Position numbers and translations under genes: made by a program. 64,000 nt of DNA from Micromonospora sp. NBC_01796. Its GTDB lineage: Bacteria; Actinomycetota; Actinomycetes; Mycobacteriales; Micromonosporaceae. The notes under the pieces were generated by a model, which worked only from the letters and a program-made list of their open reading frames with translations, was not told where the DNA came from and did not search any database. Of the stretch, positions 42,852 through 51,811 are shown piece after piece; the stretch's first letter is position 1, and every line of letters starts with the position of its first letter. The stretch lies in the NCBI RefSeq assembly GCF_035917455.1, contig NZ_CP109078.1:5254001-5318000 (forward strand), given 5' to 3'.

Positions 42852-45104
42852 GTGGGAAACCAAACAAAAGAACGGGTGGAGGCGAGCGGTTTGCGGTGGC
42901 CGAAGGGGATCGACGGGCTCTGTTACGGCGGGGACTACAACCCGGAGCAGTGGCCGCCGCAGGTCTGGGCGCAGGACGTGGCACTGATGCGGCAGGCGCG
43001 GGTCAACCTGGTCACCGTCGGGGTCTTCGCCTGGTCCCGGCTCGAACCACAACCGGGCCGGTACGACTTCGACTGGTTGGACCGGGTGCTGGACCTGCTG
43101 CACGACGGCGGGATCCGGGTCGCCCTGGCCACCCCGACCGCGTCCCCGCCACCGTGGTTCTCGGCGGCCCATCCCGACGCGCTCCCGGTCACCGCGACCG
43201 GCGTACGCCTGCACCACGGCAGCCGGGACACCTACTGCGCGAGCGCACCGGCCTACCGTACGGCCGCCGGGACGATCACCGCCGCGCTGGCCGAGCGCTA
43301 CCGGGACCACCCCGCGCTGGCGCTGTGGCACGTGCACAACGAGTACGGCACCACCTGCCACTGCCCGTACGCGACCGAGGCGTTCCGGCGCTGGCTGCGG
43401 GACCGCCACCACAGTCTGGACCGGGTCAACGACGCCTGGAGCACGAGCTTCTGGAGCCAGCACTACACGGACTGGGCGCAGATCTCGACGCCCCGCGCCA
43501 CCCAGTACCTGGCCAACCCGGCCCAGGTGCTCGACTTCCGCCGGTTCTGGTCCGACGAGTTGCTGACCGCGTACGCCGAGCAGCGCGACCTGCTCCGGGC
43601 CGCAACCCCGGACGTGCCGGTGACCACCAACTACGTCTTCGGGAACTGGGTCCCGGTCGACCACGCCCGCTGGTCGAGCGAGGTGGACCTGGTCGCGATC
43701 GACCACTACCCGTCGGCCGCCGACCGGGGCGCGGAGGAGCAGATCGCGTTCGCCGCCGACCTGGCCCGGTCCTGGGCCCGTCGGGTCCCGCCGGCCGTGT
43801 CCGCCCCGGCCGGTGTCGACGTCCCGACCGCCGGTCTCGAACCGTCCGGCGACAACGGGCCGGGGTGGTTGCTGCTGGAGAGCGCGCCGAACCTGATCTA
43901 CACGCCCGGTCGGATGCACAGCCGGGAGCCGGGGCGGCTGGCCCGCAACAGCCTCGCGTACGTGGCCCGAGGGTCGGGTGGGGCGATGTTCTTCCAGTGG
44001 CGGGCACCGGCAGGTGGGGCGGAGCGCTTCCACTCGGCGCTGGTGCCGCACGCCGGGTCGGACAGCCGGGTGTTCCGGGAGACCGTCGAGCTGGGGCGCG
44101 TGCTGCACGAGCTGCCGGCGGTGCGGGCCGGGGCGGTCGAGGCGTCGGCGGCGATCGGGTGGGACGCCGAGTGCTGGTGGGCGCTGGACGGCCCCGGCCT
44201 GCCCACGGACCGGCTCGACTATCTCGACGAGGTCCGCGCGGCCCACCGGCTGCTGTGGCGGGCCGGCTTCAGCACCGACTTCGTCGGCCCGGACCAACTC
44301 ACCCGGGACCGGTTCGCTCCCGACCGACCCGACGCGGCTGGCAGCCCGGACGGGTTCGACTCGGCCGGCGGCCCGGACCCGCTGGCCGGGTACCACCTGC
44401 TTGTCCTGCCCGCGTTCTACCTGGTCTCGGACGTGACCGCGGCGCGGATACGGGCCTTCGTCGCGGGTGGTGGGCACCTGGTGGTCGGTTACCTCAGCGG
44501 GGTCGCCGACGAGCACGGCCGGGTCCGGCTGGGCGGTTATCCGGGCGCGTTCCGGGAGGTGCTCGGCATCCGGGTGGAGGAGTTCCATCCTCTCCCCGCC
44601 AACGAGCGGTACCCCCTCGTCGGCGTCGAACATGCGGGGCGGACCGGGGAGCCGGCCGCCGAGGCAACGGCCGAGGCAGGCGCGAACGTCACCGGTCGAC
44701 TGTGGACCGAGACCGTACGGCTGGTCGGGGCGCGGACCGTGTTCGCGTACGGCGACGGGCGGTTGGCCGGTCAGCCGGCGGTGACCCGACACCGGTACGG
44801 CAAGGGCGTGGCCTGGTACGTCTCCACCCGACTCGACGACGCCGCGTACCGGGGGTTGCTGACCACCGCGGCGCTGGCGGCCGGGGCGGCGCCGACCTGC
44901 CCGGCGGCGCCGGACGGGGTGGAGGCGGTCCGCCGCCGCTCGCCCGACGGCCCGAGCTGGCTGTTCCTGCTCAACCACGACCCCGAGCCGCGAACCGTGC
45001 CCCTGCCCCAACCGGCGGTGCCGGTGAACGCGACGGGAACGGTGGAACCGGCGACCGAAGTGGTCGTGCCGGGCGGCGGGTATGTCGTCCTGCGGGAGAA
45101 CTGA
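42852..45104 (+). CDS. GH42 beta-galactosidase
   Basis: This cytoplasmic glycoside hydrolase of 750 aa has the GH42 start LRWPKGIDGLCYGGDYNPEQW. The acid/base is Glu164 in HVHNEYGTTCHCPYA and the nucleophile is Glu343 in LLLESAPNLIY. The trimerisation and C-terminal beta domains (HLLVLPAFYLVSD, GYVVLREN) are complete. GH42 enzymes remove galactose from galacto-oligosaccharides such as those from pectic galactan. The true start may be TTG 42891, which has GGTGGAGG upstream. The importer upstream and PL11 downstream support pectin side-chain use. Confidence 0.94.
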   Translation: MGNQTKERVEASGLRWPKGIDGLCYGGDYNPEQWPPQVWAQDVALMRQARVNLVTVGVFAWSRLEPQPGRYDFDWLDRVLDLLHDGGIRVALATPTASPPPWFSAAHPDALPVTATGVRLHHGSRDTYCASAPAYRTAAGTITAALAERYRDHPALALWHVHNEYGTTCHCPYATEAFRRWLRDRHHSLDRVNDAWSTSFWSQHYTDWAQISTPRATQYLANPAQVLDFRRFWSDELLTAYAEQRDLLRAATPDVPVTTNYVFGNWVPVDHARWSSEVDLVAIDHYPSAADRGAEEQIAFAADLARSWARRVPPAVSAPAGVDVPTAGLEPSGDNGPGWLLLESAPNLIYTPGRMHSREPGRLARNSLAYVARGSGGAMFFQWRAPAGGAERFHSALVPHAGSDSRVFRETVELGRVLHELPAVRAGAVEASAAIGWDAECWWALDGPGLPTDRLDYLDEVRAAHRLLWRAGFSTDFVGPDQLTRDRFAPDRPDAAGSPDGFDSAGGPDPLAGYHLLVLPAFYLVSDVTAARIRAFVAGGGHLVVGYLSGVADEHGRVRLGGYPGAFREVLGIRVEEFHPLPANERYPLVGVEHAGRTGEPAAEATAEAGANVTGRLWTETVRLVGARTVFAYGDGRLAGQPAVTRHRYGKGVAWYVSTRLDDAAYRGLLTTAALAAGAAPTCPAAPDGVEAVRRRSPDGPSWLFLLNHDPEPRTVPLPQPAVPVNATGTVEPATEVVVPGGGYVVLREN

Positions 45105-45328
45105 AACCTTTAAATTCGGCCCGGTCTATCTTGTGGGCTGCGGAAGGGTTGTCCTAGGCTCCAGGTGCGTTCGGAGCCTCCATCCTTCGTCGAACCGGCC
45201 ATTGAACTGATCCATTTCCCGGCCGTTTCCGCGTGGCGAGTCGAGCCGCCGGCCCTGGGCAGGCCGGCAGCACCCGTCCGGTCAGCCGGCCGGCGGCACC
45301 GCCGCGCACCCGTCCCCACGGAGTAGAG

Positions 45329-47677
45329 ATGCCCAGCTCACGAGAACGCCTCCCCTACCGATCGGCGGGGCTGCGATCCCGCCGCACCGCGCTGCTCGCC
45401 GCCGTCACCGCCGGCACCCTCGCCGTCACCGGGGCCATGACCGCGGTGGTCGCCTCGGCTGCCGCCGCAGGCTGTCGGGTCGACTACCAGGTCGCCAACC
45501 AGTGGCAGGGCGGGTTCGGCGCCGGCGTCACCATCACCAACCTCGGCGACCCGCTCACCGCCTGGTCCCTGACCTGGTCGTACGCCGCCGGTCAGCAGGT
45601 GACCCAGGCCTGGAACGCCACGGTCACCCAGTCCGGCGCCCAGGTGACCGCCGTCAACGTCGGTTACAACGGGGCGGTTGCCACCAACGGCACCGTCTCG
45701 TTCGGCTTCAACGGATCCTGGAACAACAGCAGCAACCCGGTGCCGGCAAGTTTCGCGGTCAACGGCACCACCTGCACCGGTGGGATCACCCCGACCACCG
45801 GCCCGCCCCCGACCACACCGCCGACCGGGACACCGACCCCGACGCCGACCGGCACGACCCCGGCACCGACAACCGACCCGCCGCCGACCACGCCGACCAC
45901 CCCACCGACGACGCCACCGCCGGCGGCGGCCGGGGCGAAGCAGGCCGAGGACCTGGACCGGGGGCTGGTCAGCGTCCGGTCCGGCAGCGCCAACCTTGTC
46001 TCCTGGCGGCTGCTCGGCACCGAGGGAACGGGCGTGTCGTTCAACCTCTACCGGGGCTCGACCAGGGTGAACGCCTCGCCTATCACCGGCGCCACGAACT
46101 ATCTGGACAGCGGTGCCGCGGCCGGGTCGGCCTACACCGTACGGGCGGTGGTGGGCGGGACCGAGCAGGCCGCGTCGGCGCCGGCGCTCCAGTTCGCCAA
46201 CGGTTACCTCGACGTACGGCTGCAGGTGCCGCCGGGCGGGACCACCCCGTCCGGGGAGGCGTACACGTACTCGGCCAACGACGCCTCCGTCGGTGACCTC
46301 GACGGCGACGGCCGGTACGAGATCGTGCTGAAGTGGGATCCGTCCAACGCGAAGGACAACTCGCAGTCCGGGTACACCGGGAACGTGTACGTCGACGCGT
46401 ACACCCTGACCGGGACCCGGTTGTGGCGGATCGACCTGGGTCGCAACATCCGGGCCGGTGCCCACTACACCCAGTTCCAGGTGTACGACTACGACGGCGA
46501 CGGTGACGCCGAGGTGGCGATGAAAACCGCCGACGGCACCCGGTCCGGCAGCGGGCAGCTCATCGGCTCGTCCTCGGCCGACCACCGCAACGCAAGCGGG
46601 TACGTCCTCGCCGGGCCGGAGTACCTGAGCATGTTCGACGGTCGGACCGGGGCGGTCGCGTCCACGGTGGACTACCTGCCGGCTCGCGGCACGGTCTCCT
46701 CGTGGGGCGACAACTACGGCAACCGGGTGGACCGGTTCCTCGCCGGCACCGCGTACCTGGACGGGCAGCGTCCGTCGCTGATCATGTCGCGCGGCTACTA
46801 CACCCGTACGGTGATCGTGGCGTGGGACTTCCGCAACGGGAGCCTGACCCGGCGCTGGACGTTCGACTCCAACTCAGCCGGCAGCCAGTACGCCGGCCAG
46901 GGCAACCACAGTCTCGCGATCGCCGACGTGGACGCCGACGGCCGGGACGAGATCCTGTTCGGCGCGATGTGCGTCGACGACAACGGGAGCGTGCTCTGGA
47001 ACACCGGGCACGGGCACGGCGACGCCGCACACGTCGGTGACCTGGACCCGAGCCGGGCGGGGCTGGAGTATTTCAAGGTCAGCGAGGATGCCAGCAAGCC
47101 GTCGTCCTGGTTCGCGAACGCGCGTACCGGTCAGATCCTGTGGTCGACCGGTGCGTCCGGGGACAACGGCCGGGGAGTGGCCGGGGACATCTACGCCGGC
47201 AGCGCGGGCGCGGAGTCGTGGTCGTCGGCGGTCGACGGGCTGCGCAGCCCGAGCGGGGCGAACGTCGGCCGTAAGCCCTCGTCGGCGAACTTCCTGGTCT
47301 GGTGGGACGGGGATCCGGTACGCGAACTGCTCGACGCCACCCGGATCGACAAGTACGGCACCGGCGGCGACACCCGGCTGCTCACCGGCAGCGGGGTGGC
47401 CTCGAACAACGGCACCAAGTCCACGCCCGCGCTGTCGGCCGACATCCTCGGCGACTGGCGCGAGGAGGCGATCTGGCGTACGAGTGACAGCTCGGCGCTA
47501 CGGATCTACAGCACGCCGACGACGACCAGCACCAGGATCGCGACGTTGATGCACGATCCGCAGTATCGGGTGGCGGTCGCGTGGCAGAACACCGCCTACA
47601 ACCAGCCGCCGCATCCGAGCTTCTTCATCGGTAACGGGATGGCCACCCCGCCCCAGCCCAACATCTATCTGCGCTGA
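45329..47677 (+). CDS. Secreted rhamnogalacturonan lyase (PL11) with N-terminal CBM2
   Basis: This exported enzyme of 782 aa cuts rhamnogalacturonan I by beta-elimination. A signal peptide (1 to about 46) precedes a CBM2 (CRVDYQVANQWQGGFGAGVT, about 49-150). A Pro/Thr linker (152-205) joins the PL11 beta-propeller (from AEDLDRGLVSVRSGSANLVSWRLLGTE). Calcium-binding repeats are visible: DASVGDLDGDGRYEIVLKWDP, YDYDGDGDAEVAMKT, IADVDADGRDEI. CGGAG precedes ATG 45329; GTG 45233 would spoil the signal peptide. A CBM2 on a pectin enzyme presumably tethers it to cellulose in cell walls. Confidence 0.95.
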   Translation: MPSSRERLPYRSAGLRSRRTALLAAVTAGTLAVTGAMTAVVASAAAAGCRVDYQVANQWQGGFGAGVTITNLGDPLTAWSLTWSYAAGQQVTQAWNATVTQSGAQVTAVNVGYNGAVATNGTVSFGFNGSWNNSSNPVPASFAVNGTTCTGGITPTTGPPPTTPPTGTPTPTPTGTTPAPTTDPPPTTPTTPPTTPPPAAAGAKQAEDLDRGLVSVRSGSANLVSWRLLGTEGTGVSFNLYRGSTRVNASPITGATNYLDSGAAAGSAYTVRAVVGGTEQAASAPALQFANGYLDVRLQVPPGGTTPSGEAYTYSANDASVGDLDGDGRYEIVLKWDPSNAKDNSQSGYTGNVYVDAYTLTGTRLWRIDLGRNIRAGAHYTQFQVYDYDGDGDAEVAMKTADGTRSGSGQLIGSSSADHRNASGYVLAGPEYLSMFDGRTGAVASTVDYLPARGTVSSWGDNYGNRVDRFLAGTAYLDGQRPSLIMSRGYYTRTVIVAWDFRNGSLTRRWTFDSNSAGSQYAGQGNHSLAIADVDADGRDEILFGAMCVDDNGSVLWNTGHGHGDAAHVGDLDPSRAGLEYFKVSEDASKPSSWFANARTGQILWSTGASGDNGRGVAGDIYAGSAGAESWSSAVDGLRSPSGANVGRKPSSANFLVWWDGDPVRELLDATRIDKYGTGGDTRLLTGSGVASNNGTKSTPALSADILGDWREEAIWRTSDSSALRIYSTPTTTSTRIATLMHDPQYRVAVAWQNTAYNQPPHPSFFIGNGMATPPQPNIYLR

Positions 47678-47683
47678 GGCCCA

Positions 47684-47730
47684 GTCGTACCGGACCGGGT
47701 AGGGGCCCACCCCACCCGGCCCGGTACGAC
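47684..47730 (+). terminator. Terminator after PL11 gene
   Basis: Nearly perfect 47-nt hairpin starting 6 nt after the stop; outer arms GTCGTACCGG and CCGGTACGAC, inner CCGGGT/ACCCGG. The 143 nt to the next gene hold nothing else clear. Confidence 0.8.
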
Positions 47731-47873
47731 ACACACCGCGACATAACGCGACCCGTCCCGACCGCGCATGTCGAACCACCACCGGTAGTAACACTAGGCG
47801 GGGTTACGGGGCGTGCCGGTGACAGCCACGTGAAGATGCTGTTTCGTGGCCCCGGATCGGGGGGTGTTCCCCG

Positions 47874-48869
47874 TCACTTGTCGTGCCGGAGCCCGCCCGC
47901 GACCTGTTCGGCGATCAGCTCGAAGGAGCGGATCCGTTCGTCGACGTCGTAGACCATCGCGGTCAGCATCAGCTCGTCTGCCCGGGTCCGCTCCAGCAGC
48001 TCGGTGAGCTGCCTGCGGACGGTCTCGGGGCTGCCCATCGCCTGTCCCTGCATCCGTTCCCGGCTGAACTGCCGCTCCGCCTCCGTGAACGGGTACGCCG
48101 CCGCCTCCTCGGGCGTGGCCAGCGGCTCCGGCCGACCCGAGCGCAGGCGCAGGAAGGAGAGCGCGGCGGGCCCGGACAGCCACTGCGCGTGCTCGTCGGT
48201 CTCCGCGCAGATCGCGTTCACCGCGACCATCGCGTACGGCTTGTCCAGCCACTGCGACGGGCGGAAGTTCTGCCGGTAGAGGGCCAGCGCCGGCAGGGTG
48301 TTGGTGGAGCTGAAGTGGTGGGCGAAGGAGAACGGCAGGCCGAGCAGCCCGGCGAGCTGTGCGCTGAAGCCGCTCGACCCGAGCAGCCAGACGGCGGGCA
48401 TGTTCCCCCGGCCGGGGCTGGCGGTGATCGGGCCGGGGTGGTCCCCGGTGAAGTAGTTGATCAGGTCGGCGAGCTCCTGCGGGAAGTTCTCGGCCGAGAG
48501 TCCCTCCATGGTGCGACGCAGCGCCAGCGCGGTCACCTGGTCGGTCCCCGGCGCCCGGCCGATGCCCAGGTCGATCCGGCCGGGATGCAGCGCCTCCAGG
48601 GTGCCGAACTGTTCGGCGACCACCAGCGGCGCGTGGTTGGGCAGCATCACCCCGCCCGAACCGACCCGGATCGTCGAGGTGGCCGCGGCCAGGTGGGCGA
48701 TCACCACGGGTGGGGCGCTGCTGGCGATGGCCGGCATGTTGTGGTGTTCGGCCACCCAGAAGCGCTGGTAGCCCAACTCCTCGGTCCGCCGCGCGAGGGC
48801 GGTGGTGTGCCGCAGGGCCTCACCGGCGGTGGTGCCGGCGGCGACCGGGGCAAGGTCAAGAACAGACAT
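47874..48869 (-). CDS. LLM-class flavin-dependent oxidoreductase
   Basis: This 331-aa luciferase-like monooxygenase belongs to the MsnO8 subgroup. It opens [57 protein letters not shown], a hallmark of that group. [18 protein letters not shown] and [27 protein letters not shown] bind the flavin. Substrates of such proteins are mostly unknown. ATG 48869 matches the family start; the frame continues to 48896. Confidence 0.93.
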   Translation of the reverse strand: MSVLDLAPVAAGTTAGEALRHTTALARRTEELGYQRFWVAEHHNMPAIASSAPPVVIAHLAAATSTIRVGSGGVMLPNHAPLVVAEQFGTLEALHPGRIDLGIGRAPGTDQVTALALRRTMEGLSAENFPQELADLINYFTGDHPGPITASPGRGNMPAVWLLGSSGFSAQLAGLLGLPFSFAHHFSSTNTLPALALYRQNFRPSQWLDKPYAMVAVNAICAETDEHAQWLSGPAALSFLRLRSGRPEPLATPEEAAAYPFTEAERQFSRERMQGQAMGSPETVRRQLTELLERTRADELMLTAMVYDVDERIRSFELIAEQVAGGLRHDK

Positions 48870-48990
48870 GGGTACGTCGATCACACAGTCGATCAACAGT
48901 CGGCCCGCCCAAATTGTTCCACTCGGGCGGATCGGGTGAGCTTGCCCACCGAGGTGCTCGTCGGCACGGGTGCCGGCGGCCCGTTGCCCG

Positions 48991-49158
48991 TCAGCCGATC
49001 AGGGTCCAGAGGTGTTGGGCGGAGGGCGACTCGAACTCACCCCGGGCGGCCTGCTGGGCCAGCTCCTCGCGGCTGAGCCCCAGTTCGGCGAGCTGCCCGT
49101 CGACGAAACGGTTCCAGTCCTCGTCGGCCTGGCGCCGCTCCTGCTCGTCACCTGTCAT
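48991..49158 (-). CDS. Small acidic hypothetical protein
   Basis: This 55-aa protein ([18 protein letters not shown] to AQHLWTLIG) is highly charged and helical, with no membrane segment or Cys. Its composition and high third-position GC support coding. I do not recognise a named family. It shares a strand with the LLM gene 121 nt downstream. Confidence 0.6.
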   Translation of the reverse strand: MTGDEQERRQADEDWNRFVDGQLAELGLSREELAQQAARGEFESPSAQHLWTLIG

Positions 49159-49507
49159 GACTCGGACCCTACCGCCCCGGTACGACGGCCGGGCCGGGTG
49201 GTCGCGGCCCCGGCGGTGGGCCGGACCGGCTCGGTGACATTGATCAAGGTATGTGCGGAATGGGTGAAGACATTGGATGTCTTCCTCTGCGGGAAAAGAT
49301 CGATCCGGACCTGGCTGCGGGGCCAGTCCCCCCGATGCGCGTGGGAGCGTCGATGACCAGCGCTTTGTGGGTTTTGGTGAGCCCTGGCTGATCTTGAGGT
49401 GGGCGGATACCTCCGATGTCTGGCGGCTCAAAAGGTTGACAGAGTTGTTTCACGGTGTAAACATCGCCGATATCTGAACTCGATGGAAATGGATTCGAGT
49501 AACTCGA
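49159..49507. other. Intergenic region upstream of IclR gene
   Basis: These 349 nt are less GC-rich than average. TTGACA (49436-49441) and TAAACA (49458-49463), 16 nt apart, form a plausible plus-strand promoter, and a palindrome at 49493 overlaps the IclR start. Short open frames here have no coding features. Confidence 0.5.
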
Positions 49508-49509
49508 AT
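49493..49509. promoter_or_regulatory. Palindrome over the IclR start codon
   Basis: ATTCGAG and CTCGAAT form perfect 7-bp arms around TAA, and the right arm includes the first two bases of ATG 49508. IclR proteins often autorepress through such sites. Confidence 0.6.
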
Positions 49510-50338
49510 GAGGAGCGGAAGAAAATCGTCCAGCGTCGATAAGGCATTCGAGCTGATCGGCGCGGTTTCCGAGGCTGGCGGGGCCGGACTGACCCTGGGC
49601 GAGCTTGCCGCGGAAGCCGGCATCGCGCTGAGCACCACCCACCGGTACACCACCTCACTGCTCGAACTCGGCGTGTTCGAACGGGACCCGGCCGGCGCCT
49701 TCCACCTCGGCGTCACCCTCATCGCGCTCGCCGGGCAGTACCTCGAAGAGGACGGTCTGCGCGCCGCGGCCCGCCCGTACCTGGTCGAACTGGTCGAGTT
49801 GAGCGGGGAGACGGTGCACCTGGGCATCCCGGTCGGCAACCACATCGTCTACGTGGACAAGGTGGAGAGCGCGAAGTCCGTACGGCTGGTCTCCCGGATC
49901 GGCAGCCGGGTGGCGATGCACAGCACCTCGATGGGCAAGGCCGTACTCGCCGCGCTGGACGAGCGGCGGCGCGCGGAGATCCTCACCGGTCCACTGCCGG
50001 TCCGTACCGCCAGGACGCTCACCGGAGCGGCGCTGAACACCGAACTCGACCTCGTCCGGGCCCGCGGGTTCGCGATCGACGACGAGGAGAACGAGGAGGG
50101 CGTCCGCTGTTTCGGCCTGCCGATCCTGAGTGCCTCCGGCCAGCCGGTCGGCGCGTTCAGCGTGTCGGCTCCGGCGCACCGGTTCAGCATCGACGACTGC
50201 CATCGCCTCGCGCCGACCGCACTGGCCATGGCCGTCAATATCGGTCGACGGATCGGTTATCCGGCCCATCGCCGCCGCCCGTCGCCGGAAAACCACACCC
50301 GACCGGAACACCCGAGCATCAGCGAACACGCCCGCTGA
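49508..50338 (+). CDS. IclR-family transcriptional regulator
   Basis: This 276-aa regulator has an N-terminal winged helix (VDKAFELIGAVSEAGGAGLTLGELAAEAGIALSTTHRYTTSLLELGVFERD). A C-terminal IclR effector domain (MHSTSMGKAVLAALDERR, DDEENEEGVRCFGLPI) follows. It lies 21 nt upstream of the aldehyde dehydrogenase and heads the ABC importer operon. It probably controls these genes in response to the imported compound. The start has no strong ribosome binding site. Confidence 0.93.
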   Translation: MRSGRKSSSVDKAFELIGAVSEAGGAGLTLGELAAEAGIALSTTHRYTTSLLELGVFERDPAGAFHLGVTLIALAGQYLEEDGLRAAARPYLVELVELSGETVHLGIPVGNHIVYVDKVESAKSVRLVSRIGSRVAMHSTSMGKAVLAALDERRRAEILTGPLPVRTARTLTGAALNTELDLVRARGFAIDDEENEEGVRCFGLPILSASGQPVGAFSVSAPAHRFSIDDCHRLAPTALAMAVNIGRRIGYPAHRRRPSPENHTRPEHPSISEHAR

Positions 50339-50359
50339 CCCAGCCAAGGAGTGGAACGG

Positions 50360-51811
50360 ATGTCCGCCGTCACATCGTCAACTGGTTCCGCCCCGTCCAC
50401 CGACGCCGTCCCGGCGGCCGAGTCGGTCATCACCGTGCACAATCCGGGCACCGGCGCGCTGCTCGGCGAGGTCGAGGCAGCCGGTGAGGAACGCGTACTG
50501 GCGGTGGTCGACGCCGCCCAGGCCGGTCAGCGGGCGATGGCCGCACTGCCCGCACACGAGCGGGCGGGGCTGCTGCGCCGGATCGCCGACCTGGTCGAGG
50601 CCGAACAGGAGAGCCTGGCCCGGCTGCTCGCGGCCGAGAACGGCAAGCCGCTGCCGCAGACCAGGGGCGAGGTCGAGGCGGCGATCCGGATCTTCCGCGC
50701 CCACGCGGGCGAGGCGACCCGGCTCTTCGGTCGGCAGATCCCGCTGGACGCCGTACCCGGAATGGAGCGGCACCTGGCGGTGACCGTGCGCGAACCGATC
50801 GGCGTGGTGGCCGCGCTGGTCCCGTTCAACTACCCGGTCGAGCTGTACGCGCACAAGGCCGCCGCCGCCCTCGCCGCCGGCAACGCCGTGGTGGTGCAGC
50901 CACCCGCGCGCTGCCCGCTCAGCCTGGTCCGGATCGCCGAACTGGTCGAACTGGCCGGTGCCCCCCGGTACGCGCACCAGGTCGTCACCGGCGGGGTACG
51001 GGTCTCCCAACTCCTGGCCGAACTGCCCGGCATCGCGGCGGTGAGCCTCACCGGCAGCACCTCGGCCGGGCGGGAGATCGCCCGACGGGCCGCCGCCACC
51101 CTGAAGAAGGTCTTCCTCGAACTCGGCGGCAACGACGCGCTGATCGTCTGCGACGACGCGGACGTGGAGCAGGCCGCCCGGGCGGTGGTGCTCGGCCGGC
51201 TGGCCCGGGGCAACGGGCAGATCTGCTGCGCGGTCAAGCGGGTCTACGTGCAGGACGGCGCGTACGACGCGTTCGTGGCGTCGCTGCTCGCGCAGACCGC
51301 CGAGCTGACCGTCGGCGACCAGTTGGTCGAGACGACCGACGTCGGTCCGCTGATCGCCGAGTCGGCCGCGGCACAGGTCGAGGACGCGGTCGGCCGGCTC
51401 GTGCACGACGGTGCCCGGCTGGTCGCCGGTGGGGCCCGGCGGGGCGCCTTCGTCGACCCGACCGTCCTGGTCGACGTGCCGCCGGACAGTCCCGCCCTGG
51501 CCGCGGAGATCTTCGGCCCGGTGGCGCCGGTGGCCCGGTTCACCGACCCGTTCGACGCGGTCGCGATGGCGAACGAGTCGCCGTACGGGCTGCACGCGGC
51601 GGTGTTCACCCGGGACATCTCGCGCGCCTTCACCCTGGCCCGGCGGCTCGACGTCGGCGGGGTGCTGATCAACGGCTCGACCGCCGTACGCGCGGAGAAC
51701 CTGCCGTTCGGCGGGACCAAGGACACCGGCGGCTACCGCGAGGGCGTACACGACACCGCCCTGGACTTCACCCGGCAGAAGACCATCGTGGTGATGGAGG
51801 CCTTCGAATGA
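50360..51811 (+). CDS. NAD(P)-dependent aldehyde dehydrogenase
   Basis: This 483-aa enzyme oxidises an aldehyde to its acid. Family motifs are complete: PFNYPVELYAHKAAAALAAGN, a cofactor-binding SLTGSTSAGREIA, general base Glu254 in LELGGNDALIV, and nucleophile Cys289 in GQICCAVKR. AAGGAG at 50346-50351 supports ATG 50360 over the GTG at 50351. It is the only catabolic enzyme in the operon and overlaps the ATPase gene by 4 nt. Lactaldehyde, glycolaldehyde and succinate semialdehyde are all possible substrates. Confidence 0.93.
   Translation: MSAVTSSTGSAPSTDAVPAAESVITVHNPGTGALLGEVEAAGEERVLAVVDAAQAGQRAMAALPAHERAGLLRRIADLVEAEQESLARLLAAENGKPLPQTRGEVEAAIRIFRAHAGEATRLFGRQIPLDAVPGMERHLAVTVREPIGVVAALVPFNYPVELYAHKAAAALAAGNAVVVQPPARCPLSLVRIAELVELAGAPRYAHQVVTGGVRVSQLLAELPGIAAVSLTGSTSAGREIARRAAATLKKVFLELGGNDALIVCDDADVEQAARAVVLGRLARGNGQICCAVKRVYVQDGAYDAFVASLLAQTAELTVGDQLVETTDVGPLIAESAAAQVEDAVGRLVHDGARLVAGGARRGAFVDPTVLVDVPPDSPALAAEIFGPVAPVARFTDPFDAVAMANESPYGLHAAVFTRDISRAFTLARRLDVGGVLINGSTAVRAENLPFGGTKDTGGYREGVHDTALDFTRQKTIVVMEAFE

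Noticed and set aside
45790-45925. Second repetitive Pro/Thr tract as a repeat array
   Set aside because: It encodes the linker between CBM2 and the PL11 catalytic domain.
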